Assembly: GCF_001618955.1 (NCBI RefSeq)
Contig: NZ_LVYV01000001.1
Location: 999,501-1,063,500, forward strand
Source: Tardiphaga robiniae
GTDB lineage: Bacteria; Pseudomonadota; Alphaproteobacteria; Rhizobiales; Xanthobacteraceae
Reading direction: 5' to 3'
DNA: 64,000 bases
The position numbers and the translations under genes are program-made. The notes beneath the pieces were generated by a model. The model ran no database searches. It was not told the origin of the DNA and saw only the letters and a list, made by a program, of their open reading frames with translations. This document shows positions 28,613 through 37,816 of this stretch, piece after piece (the stretch's first letter is position 1; each line of letters begins with the position of its first letter).

Positions 28613-29977
28613 ATGTCTGAGCCCTTGCCGATGACGCCGCGTCCTTTGTGGAGGACGTTTCTCACCTTCCTTGCACCGATGATGCTGAGCAATATTCTGC
28701 AATCGCTGTTCGGCACCATCAACAGCATCTATGTCGGCCAGATGATCGGCGTCGATGCGCTCGCGGCGGCATCGGTGTTCTTTCCGGTAATGTTTTTCTT
28801 CATCTCCTTCGTCGTGGGATTGGGAGCGGGCGCGTCGGTGCTGATTGGCCAGGCCTGGGGCGCGGGCGAGCGCCACAAGGTAAAGGCGGTGGCCGGCACG
28901 ACCCTCGCTGTCGCCCTTCTGCTAGCGGTCATCATCGCGGTGTTCGGCGGCCTGTTGAGCCGACCAATGATGGTTGCGCTTGCGACACCGGCGGATGTTC
29001 TCGACCAGGCCAGCGCCTATGCCCGGATCATGATGCTGGCGATGCCGGCGACCTTCATCTTCATTCTGATGACATCGATGATGCGCGGCGTCGGCGACAC
29101 CGTGACGCCGCTATGGGCGCTGGCACTATCCACATTCATAGGCCTCACCGTCACACCGGCGCTGATCCAGGGCTGGTTCGGCCTGCCGCGGCTTGGCGTG
29201 GCCAGCGCCGCCTGCGCCGCGGCCGCGTCGAGCGCGTTCACGCTGCTCTGGCTCGCCATGTACCTGCGCCGCAAGAAACACGCGCTCGCGCCCGACGCAG
29301 AGTTCCTGCGCAGAATACGGCTTGACCCCGCGCTGCTGCGCAAGGTGTTGCGGATCGGTATCCCTTCTGCGATCGGCATGGCCGTAATGTCGGTGGCCGA
29401 ACTTGTGCTGCTCGGCCTCGTCAACGGCTTCGGCTCCAACGCGACCGCCGCTTATGGCGCGGTCAACCAGATTTTGAGCTATGTACAGTTTCCGGCCATT
29501 TCGATCTCGATTACGGCCTCGATCTTCGGCGCGCAGGCCATCGGCCGCGGCCAGGCCGACCGGCTCGGCGCCATCGTCCGCACCGGATTGCTGATGAACC
29601 TCGTCCTGACCGGCGGACTGGTGGCGATCGCCTACCTGTTCTCCCGCACCCTCATGAGCTTTTTCATTGTCGATCCCGCGGTCCTCGAACTCGCACAACG
29701 ATCGCTTCACATTGTACTGTGGAGTTCGGTCCTGTTCGGCATGGCCACAACATTCTCCGGAATGATGCGTGCCAGCGGAACGGTATTCGCACCATTGGCG
29801 CTTCTGGTTTTCGCCATCGTTGCCATCGAGGTGCCCTCGGCCGTCATCCTCAGCCGCACTATCGGTCTCGATGGCGTCTGGGCCGCCTACCCCATCACCT
29901 TCTGCGCCATGTTTGTTCTGCAGATGAGCTATTACATGCTGGTGTGGCGCAAACGGACCGTACAACGTCTGATCTAA
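28613..29977 (+). CDS. MATE family efflux transporter
   Basis: 454 residues, about twelve transmembrane segments. The start MSEPLPMTPRPLWRTFLTF, then FLAPMMLSNILQSLFGTINSIYVGQMIG, is typical of MATE Na+/H+-coupled drug exporters. A second pseudo-repeat begins near ALLRKVLRIGIPSAIGMAVMS. Substrates cannot be predicted. ATG 28613 is the family start; the longer ORF from 28496 overlaps the DUF2239 gene. Confidence 0.9.
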   Translation: MSEPLPMTPRPLWRTFLTFLAPMMLSNILQSLFGTINSIYVGQMIGVDALAAASVFFPVMFFFISFVVGLGAGASVLIGQAWGAGERHKVKAVAGTTLAVALLLAVIIAVFGGLLSRPMMVALATPADVLDQASAYARIMMLAMPATFIFILMTSMMRGVGDTVTPLWALALSTFIGLTVTPALIQGWFGLPRLGVASAACAAAASSAFTLLWLAMYLRRKKHALAPDAEFLRRIRLDPALLRKVLRIGIPSAIGMAVMSVAELVLLGLVNGFGSNATAAYGAVNQILSYVQFPAISISITASIFGAQAIGRGQADRLGAIVRTGLLMNLVLTGGLVAIAYLFSRTLMSFFIVDPAVLELAQRSLHIVLWSSVLFGMATTFSGMMRASGTVFAPLALLVFAIVAIEVPSAVILSRTIGLDGVWAAYPITFCAMFVLQMSYYMLVWRKRTVQRLI

Positions 29978-30079
29978 CACTGTGCGTCGTCAAGCCATAG
30001 CATTACGGTCATCATAAAAGATGTGGACGCATCGCACGTGCTGCGCCACACTGCGCCCAATAAAATTCGGGAGACCGCC

Positions 30080-30694
30080 TTGACCAAGACGTCGCCACAA
30101 TTTCTGTTCGATTTCGGCAGCCCCAACGCCTATCTCAGCCATCTGGCGATCCCGGCGATCGCAGTGCGCACCGGCGTGACATTCGAATATGTCCCGGTCC
30201 TGCTGGGGGGCATCTTCAAGGCGACCAATAATCGCTCGCCGGCGGAAACCTATGCCGGCGTCAAGAACAAACGTGAGTTTCATCAAATCGAGACCGAGCG
30301 GTTCGTGAAGCGCTTTGGCGTCAAGCCCTACACGATGAACCCGTTCTTTCCGGTCAACACACTGAACCTGATGCGCGTCGCTATCGCAGCACAGCTTGAA
30401 GGCGTGTTCGAGAAATATGTCGAGGCGGCATTCCATCACATGTGGGGTGAGCCAAAGAAGATGGATGACCCCGAAGTTGCCATCAAGGCGCTCACCGACT
30501 CCGGTCTCGACGGCGCAAGACTGTTCGCACGCGGACAGGAGCCCGAGGTGAAGGCAGTGCTGGTGGCGAACACGCAGACCGCCGTCGAGCGCGGCGCCTT
30601 CGGTTCGCCGACCTTTTTCGTCGGCAACGAGATGTTCTTCGGCAAGGAACAGCTGCGCGAGGTCGAGGAACTGATCATCGGCGCCAACAAGTAA
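30080..30694 (+). CDS. 2-hydroxychromene-2-carboxylate isomerase (DsbA-like)
   Basis: 204 residues. FLFDFGSPNAYLSHLAIPAI is the diagnostic start of the HCCA isomerase/GST-kappa-like family, and GAFGSPTFFVGNEMFFGKEQL carries the conserved cis-Pro region. It catalyses glutathione-dependent isomerisation in aromatic degradation, but many homologues act on other substrates. A TTG start at 30080 has GGGAGA 6 bp upstream; the ORF is open to 30023 without a good ribosome site. It is followed 12 bp later by an SDR gene. Confidence 0.88.
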   Translation: MTKTSPQFLFDFGSPNAYLSHLAIPAIAVRTGVTFEYVPVLLGGIFKATNNRSPAETYAGVKNKREFHQIETERFVKRFGVKPYTMNPFFPVNTLNLMRVAIAAQLEGVFEKYVEAAFHHMWGEPKKMDDPEVAIKALTDSGLDGARLFARGQEPEVKAVLVANTQTAVERGAFGSPTFFVGNEMFFGKEQLREVEELIIGANK

Positions 30695-30706
30695 CGGGAG
30701 AGTTTC

Positions 30707-31444
30707 ATGCAGAAGCGCAACGCGACTGTCGCGGTCATCGGCGCCGGGGACTATATCGGCGCCGAGATCGCCAAGAAATTTGCCGCCGAAGGTTTCACAG
30801 TGTTCGCCGGCCGTCGCAACGGGGACAAGCTCGCGCCTTTGGTGGCGGAGATCGAGGCCACGGGTGGCACGATCGTGGCGCGCTCGCTGGATGCCCGCAA
30901 GGAAGACGAAATCGCCACCTTTCTCAATGACGCGGATGCGCATGCACCATTGGAAGTCTGCATCTTCAATGTCGGCGCCAACGTCAATTTCCCGATTCTG
31001 GAGACGACCGAACGGGTATTTCGCAAGGTCTGGGAGATGGCCTGCTATTCCGGATTTCTGGCCGGGCGCGAAGCAGCCCGGTTGATGACAGCGCGTGGCC
31101 AGGGCAACATTTTCTTCACCGGCGCGACCGCGAGTCTGCGTGGCGGCAGTGGTTTCGCGGCGTTTGCATCGGCTAAATTCGGGCTACGCGCCGTGGCACA
31201 GGCGATGGCCCGCGAACTCGGACCGAAGAACATCCATGTCGCCCATCTGATCATCGATTCCGGCGTCGATACCGCCTGGGTACGCGAGCGCCGCGAGCAG
31301 ATGTGGGGCAAGGAGGCACTGAACAATCCCGATTTGTTGATGCCGCCCGCGTCGGTCGCGGAATCTTACTGGCAGCTCTACAGCCAACCGCGCAGCGCCT
31401 GGGCGTTTGAACTGGAGATTCGCCCGTTCGGGGAGAAGTGGTAG
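30707..31444 (+). CDS. SDR-fold protein lacking the catalytic tyrosine
   Basis: 245 residues with a Rossmann motif VAVIGAGDYIGAEIA (8-22) and the SDR internal TGATASLRGG, which holds the Ser. The usual YxxxK is replaced by FASAK at 153-157 (Tyr to Phe, Lys157 retained), so classic dehydrogenase chemistry would be impaired. It could be a structural or reduced-activity enzyme. The ATG follows GGGAGAG and the gene lies 12 bp after the isomerase gene, likely cotranscribed. Confidence 0.85.
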   Translation: MQKRNATVAVIGAGDYIGAEIAKKFAAEGFTVFAGRRNGDKLAPLVAEIEATGGTIVARSLDARKEDEIATFLNDADAHAPLEVCIFNVGANVNFPILETTERVFRKVWEMACYSGFLAGREAARLMTARGQGNIFFTGATASLRGGSGFAAFASAKFGLRAVAQAMARELGPKNIHVAHLIIDSGVDTAWVRERREQMWGKEALNNPDLLMPPASVAESYWQLYSQPRSAWAFELEIRPFGEKW

Positions 31445-31458
31445 CGAGCACCTTCTCG

Positions 31459-31563
31459 CAGCCGTCATTGCTGGTAGCTCTTGCGGCGAAGCAATCCAGC
31501 CCTGCATCGACAAGGAACTGGATTACTTCGTTTCGCTCGCAATAACGGGCTACTGTTTGACAG
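31459..31563. repeat. Intergenic palindromic repeat (REP-like)
   Basis: Between the SDR and PanE-like genes. GCGGCGAAGCAATCCAG and CTGGATTACTTCGTTTCGC are inverted imperfect copies, and GCAATAACGGG follows. This pattern is common as an intergenic element in Bradyrhizobium-type genomes. No coding signal is evident. Confidence 0.6.
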
Positions 31564-31596
31564 CATCACGTTCCAATCCAACATGGACTCATCTCA

Positions 31597-32520
31597 ATGC
31601 GTATTCTCGTGGTCGGCGCCGGTGCCATCGGCGGCTATTTCGGCGGCAGGCTGTTGCAGGCCGGCAATGACATCACTTTCCTGGTTCGCCCGAAGCGCGC
31701 CGGTGAGCTGGCAAGCGCCGGCCTTGTCATCAAGAGCCCGCATGGCGACGTGACCCTGAAGAATCCGCCGACGGTGCAGGCCGACACGATCAAGGAGAAA
31801 TTCGATGTCGTGCTGCTGAGCTGCAAGGCGTTCGACCTGGACGATGCCATCGCGTCCTTTGCACCGGCGGTTGGGCCGAACACGGCCATCATTCCGCTGC
31901 TCAACGGCATGAAGCATCTCGACGTACTGGAGAAGAAGTTCGGCGCCGAGAATGTCATGGGCGGCCAATGCCAGATCGCAGCGACGCTCAACGAGGCGCG
32001 CGAGGTCGTCCAGATGGCGCCGATGCAGTTGCTGAGCTTCGGCGAGCGCAAGGGCGGTAGCTCCGACCGCACGAAGGCGATTGCAGCGATCATGGCGACC
32101 GGCAATTTCGGCGGCTCGCCCTCCGACAACATCATGCAGGACATGTGGGAGAAGTGGGTATTCCTGGCGACGATTGCCGGTTCGACCAGTGCGATGCGCG
32201 GCGCGGTTGGCGATATCGTGGCGGCCCCCGGCGGCCGGGACTTCATCCTGGGCGTGCGCGATGAGATGAGCGGCGTCGCCAAGGCCAACGGCTTCGCACC
32301 GCGGGCAGCCTTTCTCGAACGCACCGAGGGCATGCTGACGGCTGAAGGTTCGAAGATGACCGCCTCGATGTATCGCGACATCCTCAACAAGGCGCAGATC
32401 GAGGCCGACCAGATCGTCGGCGATGTCATCGCTCGCGCCGATGCCGCCAAGGTCGCTGTGCCACGGCTGCGGATGATCTACACGCATCTCAAGGCGTATG
32501 AGCATCAGCGGGTCGCGTAA
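31597..32520 (+). CDS. 2-dehydropantoate 2-reductase-like protein (ApbA/PanE)
   Basis: 307 residues. The N-terminal MRILVVGAGAIGGYFGGRLL is the NADPH-binding site of ApbA/PanE, and the domain VVLLSCKAFDLDDA and IPLLNGMKHLDVL follow. The C-terminal domain has VFLATIAGSTSAMRGAVGDI and the conserved SMYRDI segment. PanE makes pantoate for coenzyme A, but several paralogues act on other keto acids, so the symbol is withheld. It follows a repeat region, with the SDR gene upstream on the same strand. Confidence 0.85.
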   Translation: MRILVVGAGAIGGYFGGRLLQAGNDITFLVRPKRAGELASAGLVIKSPHGDVTLKNPPTVQADTIKEKFDVVLLSCKAFDLDDAIASFAPAVGPNTAIIPLLNGMKHLDVLEKKFGAENVMGGQCQIAATLNEAREVVQMAPMQLLSFGERKGGSSDRTKAIAAIMATGNFGGSPSDNIMQDMWEKWVFLATIAGSTSAMRGAVGDIVAAPGGRDFILGVRDEMSGVAKANGFAPRAAFLERTEGMLTAEGSKMTASMYRDILNKAQIEADQIVGDVIARADAAKVAVPRLRMIYTHLKAYEHQRVA

Positions 32521-32529
32521 GATCACCAC

Positions 32530-32568
32530 GTGGCCCGGATTAAGCCAATCGCCATCCGGGCTACGGAC
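32530..32568. repeat. Intergenic CCCGGAT/ATCCGGG palindrome
   Basis: TGGCCCGGAT and ATCCGGGCTA form an inverted repeat between convergent panE-like and cytochrome genes, of a type repeated in related genomes. It may terminate transcription but has no T tract. Confidence 0.5.
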
Positions 32569-32574
32569 TTCCCC

Positions 32575-33165
32575 TCATAGATGCGCCAGATAATGCGCCA
32601 GCGCGGTGATCTCTTCTTCACTCAGCGAATAGGCAACCTCGGCCATCGCGGCCATGCCGCCACCGGCGCGGACGCCGGACTTGTAATCACGCAGCGCCTT
32701 GACGAGATAGTCCTCGCGCTGTCCGGCGATCCGTGACACCGCCTTGGTGCCGGCATAACTCTCCGTGTGACACGACGCACAGCGCCGGCCGGCGGCGGCC
32801 TGCGCGCCCTTGGCCGACAGATCCGGATTGTCATCGGGCTTCTTGCCCTCCGGCGGTTTCAGCGAGGCGAAATAGGCGCCGAGATTGCGGATGTCGTTGT
32901 TGTCGATCTGCTCCAGGATCGGCTGCATCTGCTCGTTCTTGCGCGTGCCCGAGCGGAAGAACACCAGCTGCCACTGGATAAACAGATCCGGCTGTGCGGC
33001 GAGCGAAGGGACGTTCTCCATTTGCGAGATGCCGTTTTCGCCGTGACAGCCGCTGCAGAGCTCAGCCTTCTCCTTGCCGGCGGCGATATCGGCGGCATCG
33101 ATCGGACCGGAGCCAGAACCAAGAACGAGAAAGACAAGAACAGCCGCGATTGCAGAACGATGCAT
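32575..33165 (-). CDS. Dihaem cytochrome c (c4-like)
   Basis: Two class I haem sites CSGCH and CASCH, about 90 residues apart, follow an N-terminal signal peptide. It is probably periplasmic and takes electrons from the upstream PQQ-type dehydrogenase. Three in-frame starts exist (33192, 33180, 33165). The 33192 ATG lies inside a 15-bp hairpin, so the later ATG MHRSAIAAVLV at 33165 is preferred because it begins the signal peptide; 33180 is also possible. Confidence 0.88.
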   Translation of the reverse strand: MHRSAIAAVLVFLVLGSGSGPIDAADIAAGKEKAELCSGCHGENGISQMENVPSLAAQPDLFIQWQLVFFRSGTRKNEQMQPILEQIDNNDIRNLGAYFASLKPPEGKKPDDNPDLSAKGAQAAAGRRCASCHTESYAGTKAVSRIAGQREDYLVKALRDYKSGVRAGGGMAAMAEVAYSLSEEEITALAHYLAHL

Positions 33166-33191
33166 GAGCCACATTCCCATTCCAGAATACA

Positions 33192-33228
33192 TGAGGCTGG
33201 AGTTGCAGATGACGCAACTCCAGCCTCA
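33192..33228 (-). other. Long perfect hairpin between PQQ dehydrogenase and cytochrome c
   Basis: 15-bp perfect inverted repeat (33192-33206 with 33214-33228) around a 7-base loop AGATGAC. It has no T tract, so it is not a normal terminator. On the transcript it could stabilise the upstream dehydrogenase mRNA or moderate cytochrome expression. It overlaps the most upstream possible cytochrome start. Confidence 0.8.
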
Positions 33229-33241
33229 CGCAATTCGCGAC

Positions 33242-34510
33242 TTACTTCGCGTAGCTGATGCGGTAGATCGCGCCTGCCCAATCGTCGGCAATCAGCAGCG
33301 ATCCATCCTTGGCGAGAACGATATCGGCAGGACGGCCGAGATAACCCTGGTCACCCTCGATCCAGCCGGAGGCGAAGATCTCCTGCTTGGCGTTCTTGCC
33401 GTCCGGCCCGGCGATCACACGCTTGATGCGTGCGCCCTGATACTTGTGTCGATTCCAGGAGCCGTGTTCGGCAATGAAGATGTTGTTCTTGTACTCGGCG
33501 GGAAACATGCTGCCGGTATAGAATTTCATCCCCAATGGAGCGACATGGGCGCCGAGATTCAACACCGGCGGCGTGAATTCCGAGCACTTGTGCCCCATGG
33601 CAAATTTCGGATCCGGCATGTTGCCCTGATGGCAATGCGGATAGCCAAAATGCTCGCCGAGTTTCGAGATCATGTTGAGCTTGTCGCTCGGCATGTCGTC
33701 GCTGATCCAGTCGCGGGCATTTTCGGTGAACCAGTATTTTCCGGTGCGTGGATCGACGTCACCACCCACCGAGTTGCGAACACCGAGCGCGACGATTTCG
33801 GCATTGCCGGTCTTGGGATCGACACGGCGGATCTGCGAGAGGCTGGTCGGCGGAATGCCGATGTTGAAGGGAGGTCCGAACGGAACGTAGAACCAGCCGT
33901 CCTTGTCCGGCGCGAGATACTTCCAGCCATGTGCCGCGAATGACGGCATATCGTCATAGACCACCTTGCCGTCACCGAGCTTGTCGAGGTTCGCCTCGGC
34001 GTTCTCGTATTTGATCAGCTTGTTGATATCGATCACATAGAGCGCACCGTCCTGGAAGGCGAGACCGGTCGGCATCTTCATGCCCTTGAGGACGGTCTTG
34101 ACCTCTTTCTTGCCGCCCTTGTCGGTGATCGCATAGACGTTGCCGAGGCCGAACGAGCCGACAAAGAGCGTGCCTTTATCGCCCCAGGCCATCTGCCGCG
34201 CGGCCAGCACGCCGGATGCATAGACCTCGATCTTGAACCCGGCAGGCAGCTTGATCTTCTTCATCATGGCTGCAAGTTCGGCATCGGACGCACCGGTCGG
34301 CGGACCCGACGGCGGCGCGAGGCCCTTTTGCGCTTCGGTCTCGTCGCCGAGGAACCAGTCGTCCGGTGGGTTGGTCCAGAATTCCTTGGTATCGGATTTG
34401 TAGCTCTTGAGCTTCTGCTGTGCGCTCGCTTGATTGAGCGAGGCCATGCCGATCGCCGTAGCGAGGATGGCGGCGCACGCAACAACGGATCGACCAGTCA
34501 TCGATTTCAT
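33242..34510 (-). CDS. PQQ-dependent sugar dehydrogenase (sorbosone dehydrogenase-like)
   Basis: 422 residues. A signal peptide (MKSMTGRSVVACAAILATAI..ASA) is followed by a six-bladed propeller with motifs KLPAGFKIEVYASGV, GLAFQDGALYVID, GVRNSVGGDVDP, YWFTENARDWI, LGEHFGYPHCHQG and IAEHGSWNRHKYQG. These fit the L-sorbosone/aldose-dehydrogenase PQQ family of the periplasm. The chosen ATG 34510 has GGGAG 7 bp upstream; the ORF extends to 34534. It precedes a dihaem cytochrome c on the same strand, an expected electron acceptor. Confidence 0.88.
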   Translation of the reverse strand: MKSMTGRSVVACAAILATAIGMASLNQASAQQKLKSYKSDTKEFWTNPPDDWFLGDETEAQKGLAPPSGPPTGASDAELAAMMKKIKLPAGFKIEVYASGVLAARQMAWGDKGTLFVGSFGLGNVYAITDKGGKKEVKTVLKGMKMPTGLAFQDGALYVIDINKLIKYENAEANLDKLGDGKVVYDDMPSFAAHGWKYLAPDKDGWFYVPFGPPFNIGIPPTSLSQIRRVDPKTGNAEIVALGVRNSVGGDVDPRTGKYWFTENARDWISDDMPSDKLNMISKLGEHFGYPHCHQGNMPDPKFAMGHKCSEFTPPVLNLGAHVAPLGMKFYTGSMFPAEYKNNIFIAEHGSWNRHKYQGARIKRVIAGPDGKNAKQEIFASGWIEGDQGYLGRPADIVLAKDGSLLIADDWAGAIYRISYAK

Positions 34511-34769
34511 CGCGTCACTCCCTGTGCAGCTCATTGCGGCTGCTATGTCTTATTAAACGTTCGAGACGAACTTTATTGGCCTGTGATTTTCTCAGACAGT
34601 GAGATGCTAGCACAAATGTCACAGGTGAAAAGCGCAACTAACGCTCGCGCAAATGAAAGACGTCGCCATCACGACGACATCCTGAAAAGCCATTTTTGAA
34701 AGTTAGTTTCAGTGGCCTGATGCAATTGGCGCACCGCACCGCATCATCGCGCTATCACTGCTACGCTTT

Positions 34770-35219
34770 TTAAAGGCTGCCCTTGCTGAGATAGCGCCAG
34801 GCCACGGCCAGCACGATCAGCGCGATGAAGATCAGCGCTGCCGGCAGCTTCTTCTTTTCTCGCGGGGGCGGCGGCGTGTTGGGCTTGATCCGGCGGAAAG
34901 GCGTGACGTTGTTATTGTTGTCGTCGGGCATTGGTCTTGATCTCGAAGCCGTCTTGATGATGGGCGCGGTGCCGGTGCCGCCCATGCGGGAATAATAGCT
35001 GCGGTAGACAGTCTGGATGGTGGCTTCGGCCGCGGCCGGCTCGGATTGCTTGCCACGTGCGAGCAGCGCGAGATAGCCGGCATAGAATGTCTGGGCTTCC
35101 TGCGGCAGCGCGTCGAGGCTTTTCAGCTTAGCCATCATCAGCCAGGTCGCAAAATCCGCCCGCGCCTCGTCATTGGCACGCTTGGCAATTTCCAGGTTGG
35201 AATCCGTGGTCGACGGCAT
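34770..35219 (-). CDS. Tail-anchored membrane protein of unknown function
   Basis: 149 residues, not recognised. It begins MPSTTDSNLEIAKRANDEAR and is mainly helical and charged, with a disordered region (DDNNNNVTPFRRIKPNTPPPP) and one C-terminal hydrophobic segment (ALIFIALIVLAVAWRYL), so it is probably C-tail anchored in the inner membrane. The ATG at 35219 is preferred to the upstream ATG at 35261, which would run toward the tRNA-Gly leader. Function unknown. Confidence 0.7.
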   Translation of the reverse strand: MPSTTDSNLEIAKRANDEARADFATWLMMAKLKSLDALPQEAQTFYAGYLALLARGKQSEPAAAEATIQTVYRSYYSRMGGTGTAPIIKTASRSRPMPDDNNNNVTPFRRIKPNTPPPPREKKKLPAALIFIALIVLAVAWRYLSKGSL

Positions 35220-35379
35220 CGTCAGTCTCGTACCCGCTTCGCCAGTGGATTGTCTGCCCAACGCCCGATGATTTCAAGCGATGCGGGGCGGATCTGCGTG
35301 CCTGCGGATCACAACCGACAAGGCCGCCTGACGGCGGCCTGTGATCGATAAAACTGATGCCAAAAAACCAGGAAAATTC

Positions 35380-35454
<75 letters not shown>

Positions 35455-35752
35455 ATCCGAGAAGACAGGCGGCGATTGCTCGCCGCCGACGCGCAGACCT
35501 ATGCCAAATGCCGGTGGCGAATGCAACAGTTAGACTGCATCTCGGATCGCGGCGAGTTAATCGCGGTTTATGGCCCTTTAAACCCGATTTTGCCCAGAAA
35601 ACGGGTCAAAACAGCCAAATGTCACCTCTCGGGTCGAATCGGTCCCTGCCGGACCTATTTCACCGGATTGCAAATTACTGTCACGAACGCCATTTAATCG
35701 CTCAGGCCATGCTAGAAGCAGCCAAATTTTTCAGACATCGAGCGAGGTTCAC

Positions 35753-36691
35753 GTGACCATCATGGATCAGGGCGGCGCACAGGCGCCGCAGGCAGGTTCG
35801 ACGCCGCAGGCAGCAACCGCTCTCATCAAGGACACGACCACCCGCACCTTCGTGCAGGACGTCATTGAGGAATCCAAGCGCCAGCCGGTCCTGATCGACT
35901 TCTGGGCGCCCTGGTGCGGTCCGTGCCGCCAGTTGACTCCTGTCATCGAGAAAGCCGTGACCGCCGCCAAGGGCAAGGTAAAGCTGGTCAAGATGAACAT
36001 CGACGAGAATCCGGAGATTCCCGGCCAGATGGGCATCCAGTCGATCCCGGCCGTGATCGCCTTCGTCAACGGCCAGCCGGCCGATGGCTTCATGGGTGCG
36101 GTTCCGGAGAGCCAGGTCACAGCGTTCATCGATAAATTGACTGCCGGCATGCCCGGCGCCGAGCCGACGGCTGCCGAATTGCTGCAGGAAGCCGAAGCCA
36201 TTCTCGCAGAAGGCGATCCGGCCACCGCCGCTTCTATCTACGGCGAGGTGATCGCCGCCGACGCCGGCAACATCGCGGCCATCGCAGGCCTCGCCCGCTG
36301 TTACGTCGAGACCGGCGCCATCGAACAGGCCAAGCAGACCCTCGAACTCGTCCCCGCTGCCAAGCGTGAGGACGCCGCGGTCAAGGCCGTGCAGGCCAAG
36401 ATCGATCTGGTCGAACAGGCCAGTGCGCTCGGTCCGGTCACCGAACTGGAACAGAAGGTCGCGGCAAATCCGCTCGACCATCAGGCCCGCTTCGACCTTG
36501 CGATCGCGCTCAATGGCGCCAACCAGCGCAGTGAGGCTACGGGTCATCTGCTCGAAATCGTCAAGCGTGACCGCAAATGGGATGACGACGGCGCCCGCAA
36601 GCAATTGATCCAGTTCTTCGACGCCTGGGGACCGACGGACGAGGCCACCGTTGACGGTCGCAGGCGGTTATCGACTATCCTGTTCTCGTAA
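35753..36691 (+). CDS. Thioredoxin-fold/TPR co-chaperone (CnoX/YbbN-like)
   Basis: 312 residues. The N-terminal thioredoxin domain has FWAPWCGPCRQL with WCGPC (54-58) intact, then a tetratricopeptide-like C-terminal domain (LLQEAEAILAEGDPATAASIYGEV...). E. coli YbbN/CnoX has a similar architecture and protects substrates with GroEL. GTG 35753 has GAGG 6 bp upstream; ATG 35762 is a second start. It is followed 30 bp later by the LON-substrate-binding gene. Confidence 0.88.
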   Translation: MTIMDQGGAQAPQAGSTPQAATALIKDTTTRTFVQDVIEESKRQPVLIDFWAPWCGPCRQLTPVIEKAVTAAKGKVKLVKMNIDENPEIPGQMGIQSIPAVIAFVNGQPADGFMGAVPESQVTAFIDKLTAGMPGAEPTAAELLQEAEAILAEGDPATAASIYGEVIAADAGNIAAIAGLARCYVETGAIEQAKQTLELVPAAKREDAAVKAVQAKIDLVEQASALGPVTELEQKVAANPLDHQARFDLAIALNGANQRSEATGHLLEIVKRDRKWDDDGARKQLIQFFDAWGPTDEATVDGRRRLSTILFS

Positions 36692-36721
36692 TTCTTCTCG
36701 CGTGACGAATCGGAACCGGAC

Positions 36722-37396
36722 ATGCCCATCAATGCCGACTATCGCGGGCCTGCCGAACTTCCCGAGGTGATCCCGGTCTTTCCGCTGCCGGGCGCGCTGC
36801 TCCTGCCGCGCGGTCAGATGCCACTGAACATTTTCGAGCAGCGCTACCTCGCGATGATCGACGATTCGCTTCGCGACGGGCACCGGCTGATTGGCATGAT
36901 CCAGCCCGATGCGGCGCATTCGCCGGATGAGGCCAAGCCGGCACTGTTCAAAGTCGGCTGTGTCGGGCGCATTACCCAGCTCGCCGAATCCGGTGACGGC
37001 CGCTACATCCTCGAACTGACCGGCGTTTCCCGTTTCGAGGTGGTGCAGGAACTCTCGGTGCTGACCGCGTACCGGCAGTGCAAGGTCGACTACTTCCCCT
37101 TCATCGACGATTTCACGGCACGCAAGGGCGAAGATGATGTCGATCGGGCCGCGCTGCTCGCGGTACTCACCGACTTCCTCAAGGCCAACAACCTGAAAGT
37201 GGATTGGGAAGGCATCGACAAGGCCCCCAACGAGGCCCTGGTGAATGCGCTGGCGATGATGTCGCCCTATGGTCCGCCCGAGAAGCAGGCGATGCTCGAA
37301 GCGCCCGATCTCAAGACCCGCGCCGAGATCCTGATCGCTGTCACTGAAATGGATCTGGCCAAGAAGCGCACCAGCGGCGACCCACCGCTGCAGTAA
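36722..37396 (+). CDS. LON peptidase N-terminal (substrate-binding) domain protein
   Basis: 224 residues, a stand-alone LON N-domain. [33 protein letters not shown] is the signature. It lacks any ATPase or protease domain. It is usually located here with a Trm112-like gene, suggesting a role in protein handling, but no activity is established. Confidence 0.92.
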   Translation: MPINADYRGPAELPEVIPVFPLPGALLLPRGQMPLNIFEQRYLAMIDDSLRDGHRLIGMIQPDAAHSPDEAKPALFKVGCVGRITQLAESGDGRYILELTGVSRFEVVQELSVLTAYRQCKVDYFPFIDDFTARKGEDDVDRAALLAVLTDFLKANNLKVDWEGIDKAPNEALVNALAMMSPYGPPEKQAMLEAPDLKTRAEILIAVTEMDLAKKRTSGDPPLQ

Positions 37397-37443
37397 TTCT
37401 GATAAATAACCATGATCAACGACCGCATCACCGGAGCGCACCC

Positions 37444-37644
37444 ATGACCACACCGCCAATCGAGCGCGCCGAAAGCACCGTCGACGCCAAGCTGCTCGAG
37501 ATTCTGGTGTGCCCGCTGACCAAGGGCCAACTCGAATTCGATGCCGCCCGCCAGGAGCTGATCTCGCGCCAGGCCAAGCTCGCCTACCCGATCCGCGACG
37601 GCATTCCGATCATGCTGCCGGAAGAAGCGCGGAAGATCGATTAG
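37444..37644 (+). CDS. Trm112-family small protein
   Basis: 66 residues. [17 protein letters not shown] and [16 protein letters not shown] define the Trm112/YcaR family, which in eukaryotes activates methyltransferases. In this version the second CxxC pair is absent, so zinc binding may be lost. It follows the LON-domain gene by 47 bp. Confidence 0.92.
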   Translation: MTTPPIERAESTVDAKLLEILVCPLTKGQLEFDAARQELISRQAKLAYPIRDGIPIMLPEEARKID

Positions 37645-37667
37645 GGCACAAGCGCAACCTCAAACTT

Positions 37668-37783
37668 CGTCATGGCCGGGCAAAGCGCGGCTTCGCTTGA
37701 TGAACCGGCCATCCATCTTCTTCGCGTGATCGCCAAAGGTGGATTACCGGGTCAAGCCCGGTGATGACGACAGAGTGCCGGGC
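37668..37783. repeat. Intergenic palindromic repeat (REP-like)
   Basis: GTCATGGCCGGGCAAAG and CCGGGTCAAGCCCGGTGATGACGA make a long, interrupted palindrome between the convergent Trm112 and UbiH-type genes. The core CCGGGTCAAGCCCGG is a perfect inverted repeat around a short loop. Such elements are widespread in Bradyrhizobium genomes. Confidence 0.7.
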
Positions 37784-37816
37784 AGGTCCACAGCGTCATT
37801 GCAGCCCGCGGCCAAT

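Noticed and set aside
35321-35340. Hairpin AGGCCGCC/GGCGGCCT downstream of tRNA-Gly as an intrinsic terminator
   Set aside because: The stem is good but no T tract follows on the tRNA strand, so it is not annotated as a terminator.
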